A program made the translations under genes and the position numbers. Positions 39,789 to 49,032 of a stretch of 64,000 nt of DNA are shown here, piece by piece (position 1 is the stretch's first letter; each line of letters opens with the position of its first letter). The stretch is from Pseudomonas sp. ANT_J12 (GTDB lineage Bacteria > Pseudomonadota > Gammaproteobacteria > Pseudomonadales > Pseudomonadaceae): the NCBI RefSeq assembly GCF_008370045.1, contig NZ_VOBN01000001.1, positions 868,001 through 932,000 on the forward strand, read 5' to 3'. The notes under the pieces are model-generated. The model saw only the letters and a list, made by a program, of their open reading frames with translations, had not been told where the DNA came from and ran no database searches.

Positions 39789-40298
39789 TTGAATTACCTG
39801 ACCACAGATCAACTCATCAGATACAGCAAAATCACACTCATGGCGTTCTTGAGTTTTTTTGGGCTGCTGGTGCTATATAGCAACATCATTGACTACAGCA
39901 CCAACTATGAATATATCGGCCATATCCTGAGCATGGACACCACCCGCGAGAACCTTAACATCAGCTACCGGGCGATTACCTCGCCGATTCTGCATCACCG
40001 CATCTACTGGTTCATCATCACCCTGGAAGTTATGTATACCGCTTACTGCCTGCTCGGCACTTATCAACTCTTTAAACACAGGCATGCATCCATCGACGTA
40101 TTTCACGAAGCTAAAAAGTTATCCATCATCGGCCTGTTAATTGCGATCTTCGTCTATTACGTGTGCATGCAAGTGATCGGTGTCGAATGGTTCGACATGG
40201 ATGAATCGCAAGTGTGGAACGCCAAGGATTGGGCGCGGCATATTGTCGATTTCATTTTGCCGTTATTGATTTACATGACATTGAAGGTTGAGCACTAA
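39789..40298 (+). CDS. DUF2165-like small integral membrane protein
   Basis: A 169-residue protein with four hydrophobic helices (near residues 13-32, 74-95, 110-130, 148-165), matching the DUF2165 family of predicted membrane proteins of unknown function. The start is a TTG preceded by GGAGAG at suitable distance; no in-frame ATG lies before the first helix. The gene is noticeably more AT-rich than its neighbours. Its 3' end overlaps the 3' end of the convergent EamA gene by 47 bases. Confidence 0.75.
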   Translation: MNYLTTDQLIRYSKITLMAFLSFFGLLVLYSNIIDYSTNYEYIGHILSMDTTRENLNISYRAITSPILHHRIYWFIITLEVMYTAYCLLGTYQLFKHRHASIDVFHEAKKLSIIGLLIAIFVYYVCMQVIGVEWFDMDESQVWNAKDWARHIVDFILPLLIYMTLKVEH

Positions 40299-41169
40299 GT
40301 GCCTTGGGCTTGCGAAACACCAGCACGTTACCCAGCATCACCAACACCAGGCCCACCAGCGCCGGCGCGGTCCATTGGTAGCCTTCGGCAAATGCCGAGA
40401 CATTCAGCGCCACCACCGGGAACAACACCGTGCAGTACGCCGCGCGCTCCGGGCCCATGCGTCCGACCAGCGTAAGGTAAGCGGTGAAGCCGATGACGGA
40501 ACCGGGGATGACCAGGTACAGCAGCGAGCCGATGTAGCGCGCATTCCATTCGATGTCGAACGGGATGCCTTTGACCAGGCACCACACGGTCAGCATCGCC
40601 GCGCCGTAGGCCATACCCCAGGCATTGGTGGTCAGGGGTTTGAGCCCGGCCTTCTGTTGCAGGCTCGATAGCATGTTGCCGGCCGAGAAGCACAGCGTTC
40701 CGCACAGGGCCAGGCCCAGGCCGAGCAAGGTTTCCGGGCTGGCAGTTTGGCCCGCCAGTTCCGGCCAGAACAGCAGGCCAAGCCCCAACAAGCCCAGCGC
40801 GCCGCCCATCAAGACGTTGCGGGCGATTTTCTGACCGAAAAACACCCGCGCATTCAGGGCGTTCCACAGCGTGGCAGTAGAAAACACCACGGCGACCAGA
40901 CCACTGGGGATCCACTGGCTGGCGGTCAGGAAGCACATGAAATTGACGCAGAACAGGCACAGGCCCTGGGCCAGGCAGATCAAGTGCCCGCGACGGTTCA
41001 TCACTTGCAGGCGTCGGCTGAGCAGCAGCATCACAAACAGCACCAGCGCGGCGAGGCCGAAGCGATAGACGATCGACACCGGGATGGCCACCACCCCCAG
41101 TTGCCATTTCAAGGCAATCCAGGTGGTGCCCCAGATCAGCACGGTCAACAGGTACAAAGACAGGTTCAT
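40252..41169 (-). CDS. EamA/DMT-family transporter
   Basis: A 305-residue drug/metabolite transporter with ten hydrophobic helices and two EamA halves; it starts MNLSLYLLTVLIWGTTWIA and includes the typical GLVAVVFSTATLWNALNARVFFG and AAYCTVLFPVVALN. It probably exports an amino acid or metabolite. The start follows GGAGTTTTGCC; longer frames upstream run through a REP element and are not used. The divergent AraC gene is its likely regulator. Confidence 0.88.
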   Translation of the reverse strand: MNLSLYLLTVLIWGTTWIALKWQLGVVAIPVSIVYRFGLAALVLFVMLLLSRRLQVMNRRGHLICLAQGLCLFCVNFMCFLTASQWIPSGLVAVVFSTATLWNALNARVFFGQKIARNVLMGGALGLLGLGLLFWPELAGQTASPETLLGLGLALCGTLCFSAGNMLSSLQQKAGLKPLTTNAWGMAYGAAMLTVWCLVKGIPFDIEWNARYIGSLLYLVIPGSVIGFTAYLTLVGRMGPERAAYCTVLFPVVALNVSAFAEGYQWTAPALVGLVLVMLGNVLVFRKPKALSAQPSMSCKSITAK

Positions 41170-41238
41170 GGCAAAACTCCTGGAGGGGCAACGCGGCACG
41201 CTGTTCTGGCGAGTACGCTTTTGTGGCGAGTACATTTC

Positions 41239-41351
41239 TGTGGCGAGCGAGCTTGCTCGCGCTGGGCTGCGAAGCGGCCCCAAAATCTCGGCAACCGTTG
41301 CCAATTTTGTGAGTGCTGCGCACTCAAGCGCGAGCAAGCTCGCTCGCCACA
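41239..41351. repeat. REP pair (GTGGCGAGC family) with flanking partial copies
   Basis: TGTGGCGAGCGAGCTTGCTC faces its complement, about 55 bases apart. Extra truncated copies (TTTGTGGCGAGTAC and GCGTCCTCGCCACA) flank it from about 41204 to 41372, suggesting repeated insertion or slippage. Confidence 0.85.
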
Positions 41352-41506
41352 AAAGCGTCCTCGCCACAAGGGCATTGCTTGATTAGGGCTCCAGTGTGCT
41401 GCGCCAAACGTGCACGCACTTGCATAAACTTGCGCTTTTGTCGGCCCGCGGGCTGGCAGGCCAGGATCTACGGAGTAGGATGCAAGGCGTTGGAGAGAAA
41501 ACGATC

Positions 41507-42382
41507 ATGCCCGCACTGGAAACCCTGCAAGTCTTTCAAGCCCTCAACCGCTCGCCCAATGCTCGTCTTGAGCACAGCGCCGAGCTCGGTGACGGCATGG
41601 CTGCAGCTTTGTGGAGCAACCATCACGACGCTCAAGACTACGAAGCGCCGAGCCATCACACCCTGTCCTGCTACATTGCCGGCGGCACCGGGACCTTTCG
41701 TCGTGATCAGCCCGGCACCAAGGGTGGCCCCGACAAGCTGTGCATCCTGCCGGCCGAGCATCAGTCAGGTTGGGTCATCAATGGCGACATTCGCCTGGCC
41801 CATCTGTATTTCAGCCCCGAACAATTCGCCCTCGGCTGCGTCACGCTGCTGGACCGCGAACCGCGCGAATTGCAATTGCGTGAAGGCACCTTCCTCGACG
41901 ACCCACAACAAGCCCGGCGCTTTCGGCAGATGCTCACGCTCAATTGGGAAGAACCGGGCGAACGCGTGCTGACCAGCAGCCTGGCCCACGAAATGCTCAG
42001 CCACGCGCTGCTCAGCCAGGTCGGCATGCGCCAGGGTTTACGGCTCAAGGGTGGACTGGCGGCGCATCAGCGCCGGCAGTTGGTGGAGTTCATCGACAAT
42101 CAACTGGCCGACGCCATCAGCCTGGGGCAACTGGCCGGGTTGTGTGCGCTGTCGGAATATCACTTTGCGCGGATGTTCCGCGAGAGTTTCGGCTTGCCGC
42201 CCCATCAGTATGTACTGGCGCGACGCATGAGTCGGGCGCGGGAGTTGTTGCGTTCGACCGCGCAGCCGTTGGGGGAGATTGCCTTGGCGTGCGGGTTTGC
42301 CAGTGCGAGTCATTTCACCAATCGGTTTCGCCAGGTGTTGGGGGTGACGCCTGGGGAATATCGGCAGGCGTTTTTGCGTTAG
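41507..42382 (+). CDS. AraC-family transcriptional regulator
   Basis: A 291-residue regulator with an N-terminal cupin-like sensor and a C-terminal AraC double HTH (ISLGQLAGLCALSEYHFARMFRESFGLPPHQYV ... IALACGFASASHFTNRFRQVLGVTPGEYR). I start at the ATG with GGAGAG about ten bases upstream; the frame extends 111 bases further back with no support. It is divergent from the EamA transporter gene, which it probably controls. The effector is unknown. Confidence 0.88.
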   Translation: MPALETLQVFQALNRSPNARLEHSAELGDGMAAALWSNHHDAQDYEAPSHHTLSCYIAGGTGTFRRDQPGTKGGPDKLCILPAEHQSGWVINGDIRLAHLYFSPEQFALGCVTLLDREPRELQLREGTFLDDPQQARRFRQMLTLNWEEPGERVLTSSLAHEMLSHALLSQVGMRQGLRLKGGLAAHQRRQLVEFIDNQLADAISLGQLAGLCALSEYHFARMFRESFGLPPHQYVLARRMSRARELLRSTAQPLGEIALACGFASASHFTNRFRQVLGVTPGEYRQAFLR

Positions 42383-42413
42383 ATCCGAAGATTATCGGCG
42401 CCCTTCAAGGCCT

Positions 42414-42499
42414 CTTCGCGGGCAAGCCTCGCTCCTGCATTTGATCGCATTCTCATGAAGGAACGCGTACCTCTGTAGGAGCGAGGCTTGCCCGCGAAG
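42414..42499. repeat. REP pair between AraC and TonB receptor genes
   Basis: CTTCGCGGGCAAGCCTCGCT faces GTAGGAGCGAGGCTTGCCCG in a convergent gap, with the CGCGAAG ends outermost. Confidence 0.88.
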
Positions 42500-42519
42500 A
42501 ACGATGACGCGGTCTGAGA

Positions 42520-44949
42520 TCAGAACTCTAGCGTGCTGGAAAGCGACACCTGCCGCGAATCCCCCATCGACACAAAGAACCGGCTCGCCGCCGAGGTGTA
42601 GTAGGTGCGGTCGAACAGGTTCTTCACGTTGAGCTGGAACTTGACCTTCTGCCCTTCGACCTTGGTGTCGTAGGTGGCGAAGGCATCGGCCACGGTGTAG
42701 CCCGGCAGGTCGAAATCATTCGGCGCATCCCCCGCTCGCTCGCCGACATACCGCGCCCCCGCGCCAACCCGCAACTGATCGCCGCCGATGAGGGTGCCGA
42801 AGTCATAGACGGCCGACAGCGAGCCCGTATTCTTGGCGACGTTTTGTAGTTTTTTGCCCTTATAGTCCGGGTCTTCGGCGACTTCGGCGTCGGTGTAGGC
42901 GTAGCTGCCGATCATGCTCCAACGGTCGGTGAGCTGGCCGGTCAGATCGATTTCCAGACCACGGGAACGTACTTCGCCAGCGGCGCTGTAGATCGTGGTC
43001 GGCCCTTCGGCGTTGGCGATCAGCACGTTGCGTTTCTTGATGTCGAACAGCGCGATATCACCGGTGATGCGGCCTGGCATGTCGAGCCGGGCGCCGATTT
43101 CCCAGGACTTGGCTTCTTCCGGCGCGATGCTGCCGTCGAGCACCACGGTGCTGCCGCTCAACGGTGCGATGGTCGAGTTGGGTTTGAACGATTCGGTGTA
43201 GCTGCCGTAGAACGACAGTTCATCGGTGTAGCGATACACCAGCCCGGCGCGCGGCACGAATTTCTGACCGTTGTTGTCGGTATTGGCCTTGAACGGCACG
43301 CCTTTGCCGGCGTACTGGTCGTACTCCTGGAAGCGCCCGCCCGCGACAAAGATCCACTGGTCGGTGAGGTGAATAGAGTCCTGGGCGAAGATCGAATCGC
43401 TACGCAGTTGATCGGTCTGGGCACTGTCCGCCGGGCTGACGGTGGTGCCGGCGACTTCGCGACCGTACACCGGGTTGACGTAGCTGAAGGTGCTCAGGCT
43501 TTTCTGGCGGATCAGGTCTTCGCGGTAGATCTTGCGGTACTCGTCATCGACGCCGAACACCAGGTCGTGCTGCAGGCCCAACACGTTCACTTTGCCTTCG
43601 AGGCTGGCGGTGGTGAAGCGGTCGGTGCTGATCGCATTCTGCGTGCCGTCCATGTTGCGGGTCAGGGTGCCGTTCCTGGTGTTGATCGCGGTGACACGCA
43701 CCTGGCTGGCGTCGTAGGTTTCGCGGTTCCAGCTGTAGCCGAAGTGGGCTTTCCAGTTGTCGTTGAGCTCGTGATCGGCCTCGAAGTGATACAGGTCCGA
43801 GCGCCCTTCCATGTTGTTGAACGGCTCGTCGAGGCGCTCGTTGCGCGAGATATCCAGTGGGTGGTTGGTGCGCGGGTCGATGATCGTGCCCCGGTCGAAC
43901 GGGGTCAGAAATTCCCGGTGTTCGTAGGAGAACAGCAGCTTGGTGCTCTCGCCGAACCAGGCCAGGGACGGCGCCACCAGGGTTTCGCGGTGGGTGCCGA
44001 AGTTGCGCCAGTAATCTTCATCTTCGTGGTCCAGGACCATGCGATAGGCCAGCCCGGACTCGCCCAGCGCGCCGGTGCTGTCGAGGCCGCCGCCGCTGCC
44101 GTTCTTGCCGTCGCCGTAGGTCGAGCCGCGCAGGGTCAGGGCGTTGTATTGGGTCAGTTCGGGTTTCTTGCTGACCATGTTGACCACGCCACCCGGGTCC
44201 TGGATGCCGTAGAGCAAGGACGCCGGGCCCTTGAGCACTTCCACGCGATCAACCGTAGCGTTCATGCCACGGCCCTGCACGATCGGCATGCCGTCGCGCA
44301 TGATCGAGCCGTTGCGGTTGTCGCCGAAACCCCGGGTCATCACCGAGTCCTGGGTGCTGGCCAGGGTGTTGCCCTGGGTGATGCCGCTGACGTTGGCCAG
44401 CGCATCATCGAGATTGCGCGGCGCCTGATCGCGAATGACCTGGGCCGGGATCACGTTGATGGTTTGCGGGGTTTCCTGGAGCAACGCCGAGCTGCGCATC
44501 ACATTGCTGGTCGGCGGTGGCTGGTAGCTCTGGGTTTGGTCCAGCACCGAGGTGATGGTGGTCGCGTCCAAGTTCAGAGTGCCTTCGGTGGGCACGGGTT
44601 CCAGCGCCAGGGTGTGGGCGTCGGTGCGGCGGAAGGTGAAGCCCGATCCGCTGAGCAGGCGCTGGATCGCCTGTTCCGCGCTCATCTGCCCATTGAGCGC
44701 CGGGGCATTGAGGCCGTAGGGCGCTTCGTCGGTGTAGACCACGCTGGTGCCGGTGATCCGGCTGAAGTCGCTCAGGGCCTGGGGCAACGGTTTGGCGGCG
44801 ATGGCGAAATTGAATTGCGTGCGCTGTTGCGTGCTGGTGGTTTCAGCAGCGATGGCCACGCTCAGCGGCAGCAATGCCACTGCCGAAAAACTCAGCGCCG
44901 AGGCACCGAACCATTGTTTGACCGAACCCGATTTTGCCCTGGACTTCAT
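42520..44949 (-). CDS. TonB-dependent siderophore receptor with STN signalling domain
   Basis: An 809-residue outer-membrane receptor. After a signal peptide (ending LPLSVAIAA) comes an STN signalling domain (residues ~48-120, KPLPQALSDFSRITGTSVVYT), a plug (ETPQTINVIPAQVIRDQ, VEVLKGPASLLYGIQDPGGVVNMVSKKP) and a 22-strand barrel ending in ...SLSSTLEF. The STN domain means it signals ligand binding to the adjacent FecR, which controls the FecI-type sigma factor. Related receptors take up ferric hydroxamates or heterologous siderophores; the ligand is not known. A REP-bearing gap of 241 bases separates it from fecR. Confidence 0.93.
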   Translation of the reverse strand: MKSRAKSGSVKQWFGASALSFSAVALLPLSVAIAAETTSTQQRTQFNFAIAAKPLPQALSDFSRITGTSVVYTDEAPYGLNAPALNGQMSAEQAIQRLLSGSGFTFRRTDAHTLALEPVPTEGTLNLDATTITSVLDQTQSYQPPPTSNVMRSSALLQETPQTINVIPAQVIRDQAPRNLDDALANVSGITQGNTLASTQDSVMTRGFGDNRNGSIMRDGMPIVQGRGMNATVDRVEVLKGPASLLYGIQDPGGVVNMVSKKPELTQYNALTLRGSTYGDGKNGSGGGLDSTGALGESGLAYRMVLDHEDEDYWRNFGTHRETLVAPSLAWFGESTKLLFSYEHREFLTPFDRGTIIDPRTNHPLDISRNERLDEPFNNMEGRSDLYHFEADHELNDNWKAHFGYSWNRETYDASQVRVTAINTRNGTLTRNMDGTQNAISTDRFTTASLEGKVNVLGLQHDLVFGVDDEYRKIYREDLIRQKSLSTFSYVNPVYGREVAGTTVSPADSAQTDQLRSDSIFAQDSIHLTDQWIFVAGGRFQEYDQYAGKGVPFKANTDNNGQKFVPRAGLVYRYTDELSFYGSYTESFKPNSTIAPLSGSTVVLDGSIAPEEAKSWEIGARLDMPGRITGDIALFDIKKRNVLIANAEGPTTIYSAAGEVRSRGLEIDLTGQLTDRWSMIGSYAYTDAEVAEDPDYKGKKLQNVAKNTGSLSAVYDFGTLIGGDQLRVGAGARYVGERAGDAPNDFDLPGYTVADAFATYDTKVEGQKVKFQLNVKNLFDRTYYTSAASRFFVSMGDSRQVSLSSTLEF

Positions 44950-45087
44950 TGCTCATGACCTGTGTAGAACCGCAGCGGGATGCGAATGACTCGCAGTTTC
45001 AGTCACTACACGGATGGCGTTAGGGTTTACCTCATCATTATTTTGAAAATATTTTTTATCTTGGGTTTTGTGGTGTCTGGTCTGGCG

Positions 45088-45179
45088 CTTTCGCGGGCAA
45101 GCCTCGCTCCTACAGGGGATGGGTGTTTATTCCGAACATGCGAACGCCCCCTTTGTAGGAGCGAGGCTTGCCCGCGAAG
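45088..45179. repeat. REP pair between fecR and the receptor gene
   Basis: CTTTCGCGGGCAAGCCTCGC faces GTAGGAGCGAGGCTTGCCCG. It sits upstream of the receptor, between it and the sigma/anti-sigma pair. An AT-rich stretch nearer the receptor (TCATCATTATTTTGAAAAT, 45031-45049) may be its promoter or a weak Fur site. Confidence 0.85.
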
Positions 45180-45190
45180 AGGCCAGCCGC

Positions 45191-46180
45191 CTAACGCAAA
45201 ATAATCATCTGCCCCAAAAGGTGATGCTGCTCAAACCCCAACACCCCCTGCAACGAACTCAACACCGCCTGCGGATCCTTGCTCGGAAAACTCCCGCTGA
45301 CCCGCCGCGCCGCCAGTTCATCGTTGAGCAACAAAATCCGCCCCGGGTAATAGCGCCGCAGGTCTTGCACCACCTCCGCCAGGCTCGCCTTGTAGTAATT
45401 GAGCCAGCCCTGGCGCCAGGCCAATTGCGCCTCACTGTCCACGGCCTGCAGTTTTTCCGCCGAGCCATCGGCATAGGCGACCTGCTGGCCCGCGGTGAGG
45501 ATTTGCTGTTCGGCGCCGCGCTCCGCCGTGACGCCGACCCGCCCGGACAACACCGTCACCTGCGCACCGTGAGGTTGCAGGCGCACTTCAAACTGAGTGC
45601 CGAGCACCCGCGCCTGGCCCTTTTCGGCCTCCACCACAAACGGCTCGCCGGTGTGGGTCACGCTGAAAAAACCGGCGCCGCGACGTAGTTCGACGTGACG
45701 CTCGCCGTGGCTGAAATCCACGGCAATCGCACTGTCGGCATCCAACGTCACTTGCGATTGATCAGCCAGGGTGACCGTACGAATTTGCCCCGGCGCCGAC
45801 ACATAATCCGCGCCCAGATCATCCGCCCAACGCAGCGGCTGCCACCCCGCGCCGACGCCGACCATCAGCAACAGACACGCCGCCATCGCCAACGCCCCGG
45901 ACCAGCGCCGCACGCTGGAGCGCTTCGAACGGTCCATCGCATTCAGATACCCCTGCAGGGCAAACGCCTCTTCATCGGCCAATGTCCGCGCCGGCACTTC
46001 GCTCAATTCCCAGACCACTTGCGCCTGGGCGTAGGCCTCGGCATGCGCGGGATCGGCCTGCAACCAGTGACTGAACGTGAGCTGATCGCCAGTGCTCGGC
46101 TGATCGTGCAACAGGCTCAGCCAGGCGAAAGCGGCCTGTTCCTGGGCGGGCGTCGGGGTGACGCGTTCGGCGTGGTTCAC
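45191..46180 (-). CDS. FecR-family anti-sigma regulator
   Basis: A 329-residue inner-membrane sigma regulator. The N-terminal DUF4880 part (AFAWLSLLHDQPSTGDQLTFSHWLQ) is cytoplasmic, one membrane helix follows (SGALAMAACLLLMVGVGAGW), then the periplasmic FecR domain (GQIRTVTLADQSQVTLDADS) and a C-terminal STN-like part (LAEVVQDLRRYYPGRILL). It relays receptor state to the sigma factor. The ATG overlaps the sigma stop (ATGA). Confidence 0.93.
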   Translation of the reverse strand: MNHAERVTPTPAQEQAAFAWLSLLHDQPSTGDQLTFSHWLQADPAHAEAYAQAQVVWELSEVPARTLADEEAFALQGYLNAMDRSKRSSVRRWSGALAMAACLLLMVGVGAGWQPLRWADDLGADYVSAPGQIRTVTLADQSQVTLDADSAIAVDFSHGERHVELRRGAGFFSVTHTGEPFVVEAEKGQARVLGTQFEVRLQPHGAQVTVLSGRVGVTAERGAEQQILTAGQQVAYADGSAEKLQAVDSEAQLAWRQGWLNYYKASLAEVVQDLRRYYPGRILLLNDELAARRVSGSFPSKDPQAVLSSLQGVLGFEQHHLLGQMIILR

Positions 46181-46740
46181 GGTGCTTTCCTTGGCGTACG
46201 CGGTTCGGGTTCCCGCAGGCTGGCCTTGCAGGCGTCGAGGGCGCGCATCATATGTTTTTCCACGGCGCTTTGGGACAAACCCATGGCCTTGGCGATCTCG
46301 GCGTACTTGCGGCCGTGGATGCGGTTGAGCAGGAAAATCTGCCGCGTGCGCTCGGGCAACGCACGCAACGCGGCTTCGACGTGGCGCAAATCATTGCCCG
46401 CCTCCAACGCGGCTTGCGGTTCGCTGCCCTGGCTGTCCGGCGCATCCGGCATCCAGCCTTCGTTGACCCGCACCCGCGTGCCTTCGCTGCGCAAGTGGTC
46501 GATGGCGATGTTGCCGGCGCAGCGCAGCAGATAAGTGCTCAATTCTTCTACCTGAACCAATGGCCGACGCCAGAAACGCAGGAACAAGTCCTGCACCAGG
46601 TCCGCCGCCGTCGCCCTGCACCCGACGCGCCGACTCACCAGCGCTTCCATCTGCGAACGCTGGGACAAAAACACCTGGAGAAAATGCGCGCGGGCGCCAC
46701 GATGTTCGTCATCGTGGGACTCCGGAGGGCTGGCGATCAT
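46177..46740 (-). CDS. ECF RNA polymerase sigma factor, FecI type
   Basis: A 187-residue iron-starvation ECF sigma factor. Region 2 has ATAADLVQDLFLRFWRRP and LLRCAGNIAIDHLR; region 4 has LPERTRQIFLLNRIHGRKYAEIAKAMGLSQSAVEKHMMRAL. It should transcribe the receptor gene when the matching siderophore is present. I use the ATG that overlaps the DUF3325 stop (TGATG); this ties its translation to the upstream genes. It normally pairs with the FecR protein encoded next. Confidence 0.92.
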   Translation of the reverse strand: MIASPPESHDDEHRGARAHFLQVFLSQRSQMEALVSRRVGCRATAADLVQDLFLRFWRRPLVQVEELSTYLLRCAGNIAIDHLRSEGTRVRVNEGWMPDAPDSQGSEPQAALEAGNDLRHVEAALRALPERTRQIFLLNRIHGRKYAEIAKAMGLSQSAVEKHMMRALDACKASLREPEPRTPRKAP

Positions 46741-47063
46741 CAGCTCAGCACTGCGCAAACGGGGCTGGCGAGCAAACCCATTGCTGCCAACGACAAGGCC
46801 AGGCGCGGGCGATACGGCAGCAGCAACACCAGCAACAATGCGCTGGACATCAGCACCGCGAACCACTCGACCAGGCCCAAACCCCAATCGGTCGCGGACA
46901 CTGCCGCCCATAACGACAAGGCCAGCAATAACCAGCCGCCAAGTCTCATATTGCGTCGGCGCCTGGCCGATGGCTTGCGCCCCAGAAGGTCGACGTGATG
47001 CCGATCCATCGACAGACAGAGCGCGGCAAATCCGCCGTAGCAGAGCAACAGGGCCAGCAGCAT
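46740..47063 (-). CDS. DUF3325 small membrane protein
   Basis: A 107-residue protein with three hydrophobic segments (LLALLLCYGGFAALCLSM, LGGWLLLALSLWAAVSA, ALLLVLLLPYRPRLALSLAAMGLL), fitting the DUF3325 family that accompanies PepSY reductase-like proteins beside siderophore receptors. It starts directly after the PepSY stop codon and overlaps the sigma start. Confidence 0.85.
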   Translation of the reverse strand: MLLALLLCYGGFAALCLSMDRHHVDLLGRKPSARRRRNMRLGGWLLLALSLWAAVSATDWGLGLVEWFAVLMSSALLLVLLLPYRPRLALSLAAMGLLASPVCAVLS

Positions 47064-48635
47064 TCAGGTCGCCTCGCGCTCAAGGGAGATGGGGCGGCGG
47101 GTGACTGGTGCAGCGTTCTCCACACGCCGCATTTTCCACGCAGCCCAGGCCAGGAACAGGCCACTGCCCAGGCATGTCAGATCGAAACCGGCCATGGCCC
47201 AATCGCCTTGGCTCAGGGACACGCCCACGTTGTACGGCGTGGTCAACCCGTTGAGCAACGGCACCGCGCAGAACAGCACCGCGGCCAACGCCAGTTGCTC
47301 GACCCACGCCGTGCGGCCACGGCGGACCAGCGCATGCAGCACGCTCAAACCCCAGGCGATGAAAAAGTTGTTCACTTCCCAATCCGCCCGTTCCGCCAGC
47401 GCCACCGACAACAAGCGGTTGGCCCAGAAGAACACCGCCACGGCTATCACCAGTCCCGACATGCTGGCGATGTTCAGCACTTCCACCAGCCGCAATTCGA
47501 AGGGCATCACGCCGCTCTTGGCATGTTTGAGCTGACGCTTGCCGAGCCAGATCACCAGCCCGGTGCCGATCATCGCCGTGCCGGCCAACCCGCAGATAAA
47601 GTACAGCCAACGCAACACCGGGCTGGCGAAATGGCCCATGTGCAAACCGTAGAAACCGCCGGCGATTGCCATTGGAATCGGTTGTTCCGGTGGCGTGCCG
47701 AGCAGCTCGCCAGTGACGCCGTTGAACGTCAGCGCGCGGCCAAAATCGTAGACCACGCCGTCGGCGCCATCGCGTTCCAGGATGACCGAGGCATTCGCAT
47801 CGCCTGGGTTGTTCACGGCCAGGCGACCGGCGCGCCCTTCAGCCCATTGCTCATGAGCCCGTTCCAGCAACGGTGCCAGCGGCGCCAATGGCGCAGGTTG
47901 ACCTGCAACAGTCGGCGTGTTGGCCGCCGGAAATACCTCCTCGAAAAACGCCGAGGCATTGCCCTTGTACGCAGCAAGAATGCCCGCCGGCATCACCATC
48001 GACATGAAAATCACCAAGCTGCTGTAGGTGATCATCAGGTGAAACGGCAACACCAGAACGCCCACCGCGTTGTGCCCGTCGAGCCAGGAACGCTGGCCCT
48101 TGCGCGGGCGGAAGGTGAAGAAGTCCTTGAAGATTTTCTTGTGCGTGATGATCCCGGTGATCAGCGCGATGAACATCAGCATCGCGGCGGCGGTCGACAA
48201 CCAGCGACCCCACGGGTAAGGCATTTGCAGTTGGAAGTGGAAGCGGTAAAAGAAGTCGCCGCCCATGGTGGCCCGGCCTTGCACTTCGGCACCGGTTTGC
48301 GGGTCGAGGGTCTTTTTGCTGAATTGGCCGCGCTTGCCCGGTTCGGCCGGGGCTTGCTGCCAGCGCACCGTCAGGCCGGGCTCGCGGGCGGTCGGCAGGT
48401 CGATGAGCCAGCGGGAAGCGTTGGGCGCGTGCTGTTGAAGATAATCTTGCGCCAGGGTCAGGCTGGCTTCAGAAGACACCGAACGCGCAGGAATCTCCGG
48501 CTGCATCCAGTGGCTGGTCTCGGCTTTGAAATACGCGAGGGTGCCGGTCAGGAAAATCGCGAACAGCAACCAGCCAAAGATCAAGCCGACCCAGGTGTGC
48601 AGCCAGGCCATGGTCTGGCGAAAGCCCTCTTTCAT
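47064..48635 (-). CDS. PepSY-associated membrane protein (siderophore/iron uptake)
   Basis: A 523-residue inner-membrane protein beginning MKEGFRQTMAWLHTWVGLIFGWLLF, the mark of PepSY-TM proteins. It has four to five helices (also YPWGRWLSTAAAMLMFIALITGII, VLPFHLMITYSSLVIFM, LGLHMGHFASP region) and conserved histidines in HTW, HDG-like and HNA contexts. Related proteins are thought to reduce ferric siderophores in the periplasm, which fits its place in this operon. The start overlaps the DUF3649 stop (ATGA). Confidence 0.9.
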   Translation of the reverse strand: MKEGFRQTMAWLHTWVGLIFGWLLFAIFLTGTLAYFKAETSHWMQPEIPARSVSSEASLTLAQDYLQQHAPNASRWLIDLPTAREPGLTVRWQQAPAEPGKRGQFSKKTLDPQTGAEVQGRATMGGDFFYRFHFQLQMPYPWGRWLSTAAAMLMFIALITGIITHKKIFKDFFTFRPRKGQRSWLDGHNAVGVLVLPFHLMITYSSLVIFMSMVMPAGILAAYKGNASAFFEEVFPAANTPTVAGQPAPLAPLAPLLERAHEQWAEGRAGRLAVNNPGDANASVILERDGADGVVYDFGRALTFNGVTGELLGTPPEQPIPMAIAGGFYGLHMGHFASPVLRWLYFICGLAGTAMIGTGLVIWLGKRQLKHAKSGVMPFELRLVEVLNIASMSGLVIAVAVFFWANRLLSVALAERADWEVNNFFIAWGLSVLHALVRRGRTAWVEQLALAAVLFCAVPLLNGLTTPYNVGVSLSQGDWAMAGFDLTCLGSGLFLAWAAWKMRRVENAAPVTRRPISLEREAT

Positions 48636-48937
48636 GGCTGGCCCGCCCAGTACGCCAGCCCCGACACCGCGCCCAGCACCAGGCTCGGCACGAGCATGCC
48701 GAACCACGCCTGCCAGGCACTGCGACAGGCAAAACACCAGAGCACCGCCACCAGATACGCCAGAAACGAAGTCATCATCCCGGTGACCACCGCTTCGGCG
48801 CGGGCCATGGGCAGCAGCAGGCTCAGGCTGACACTCGCCAACGCGGCCACGACATAACCGCCCAGCACGGCAGCCAACACCCGCGAGGTAACCGCCAGTC
48901 GGTAGGAAACGGGGAGCGTGCGGCTTTTGCCTTTCAT
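48632..48937 (-). CDS. DUF3649 membrane protein
   Basis: A 101-residue protein with three hydrophobic segments (VLAAVLGGYVVAALASVSLSLLL, TGMMTSFLAYLVAVLWCFAC, WFGMLVPSLVLGAVSGLAYW), fitting DUF3649. It is the first gene of the minus-strand iron operon and has two Fur-like boxes 64-112 bases upstream. I start at the ATG reading MKGKSRTLP. Confidence 0.85.
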   Translation of the reverse strand: MKGKSRTLPVSYRLAVTSRVLAAVLGGYVVAALASVSLSLLLPMARAEAVVTGMMTSFLAYLVAVLWCFACRSAWQAWFGMLVPSLVLGAVSGLAYWAGQP

Positions 48938-49000
48938 GGTTCGACCTTGAAACCGGGTAAGGCCTCGTGAATGTCTCGAGACCAACAAGGCCGCAATACT

Positions 49001-49018
49001 AATGATAAAAATTCTCAT
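49001..49018 (-). promoter_or_regulatory. Fur-like box 1
   Basis: AATGATAAAAATTCTCAT resembles the GATAATGATAATCATTATC Fur consensus in both halves (AATGATA, TTCTCAT). It lies 64 bases upstream of the DUF3649 start. Confidence 0.6.
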
Positions 49019-49032
49019 ACGCAAAAGACTCC

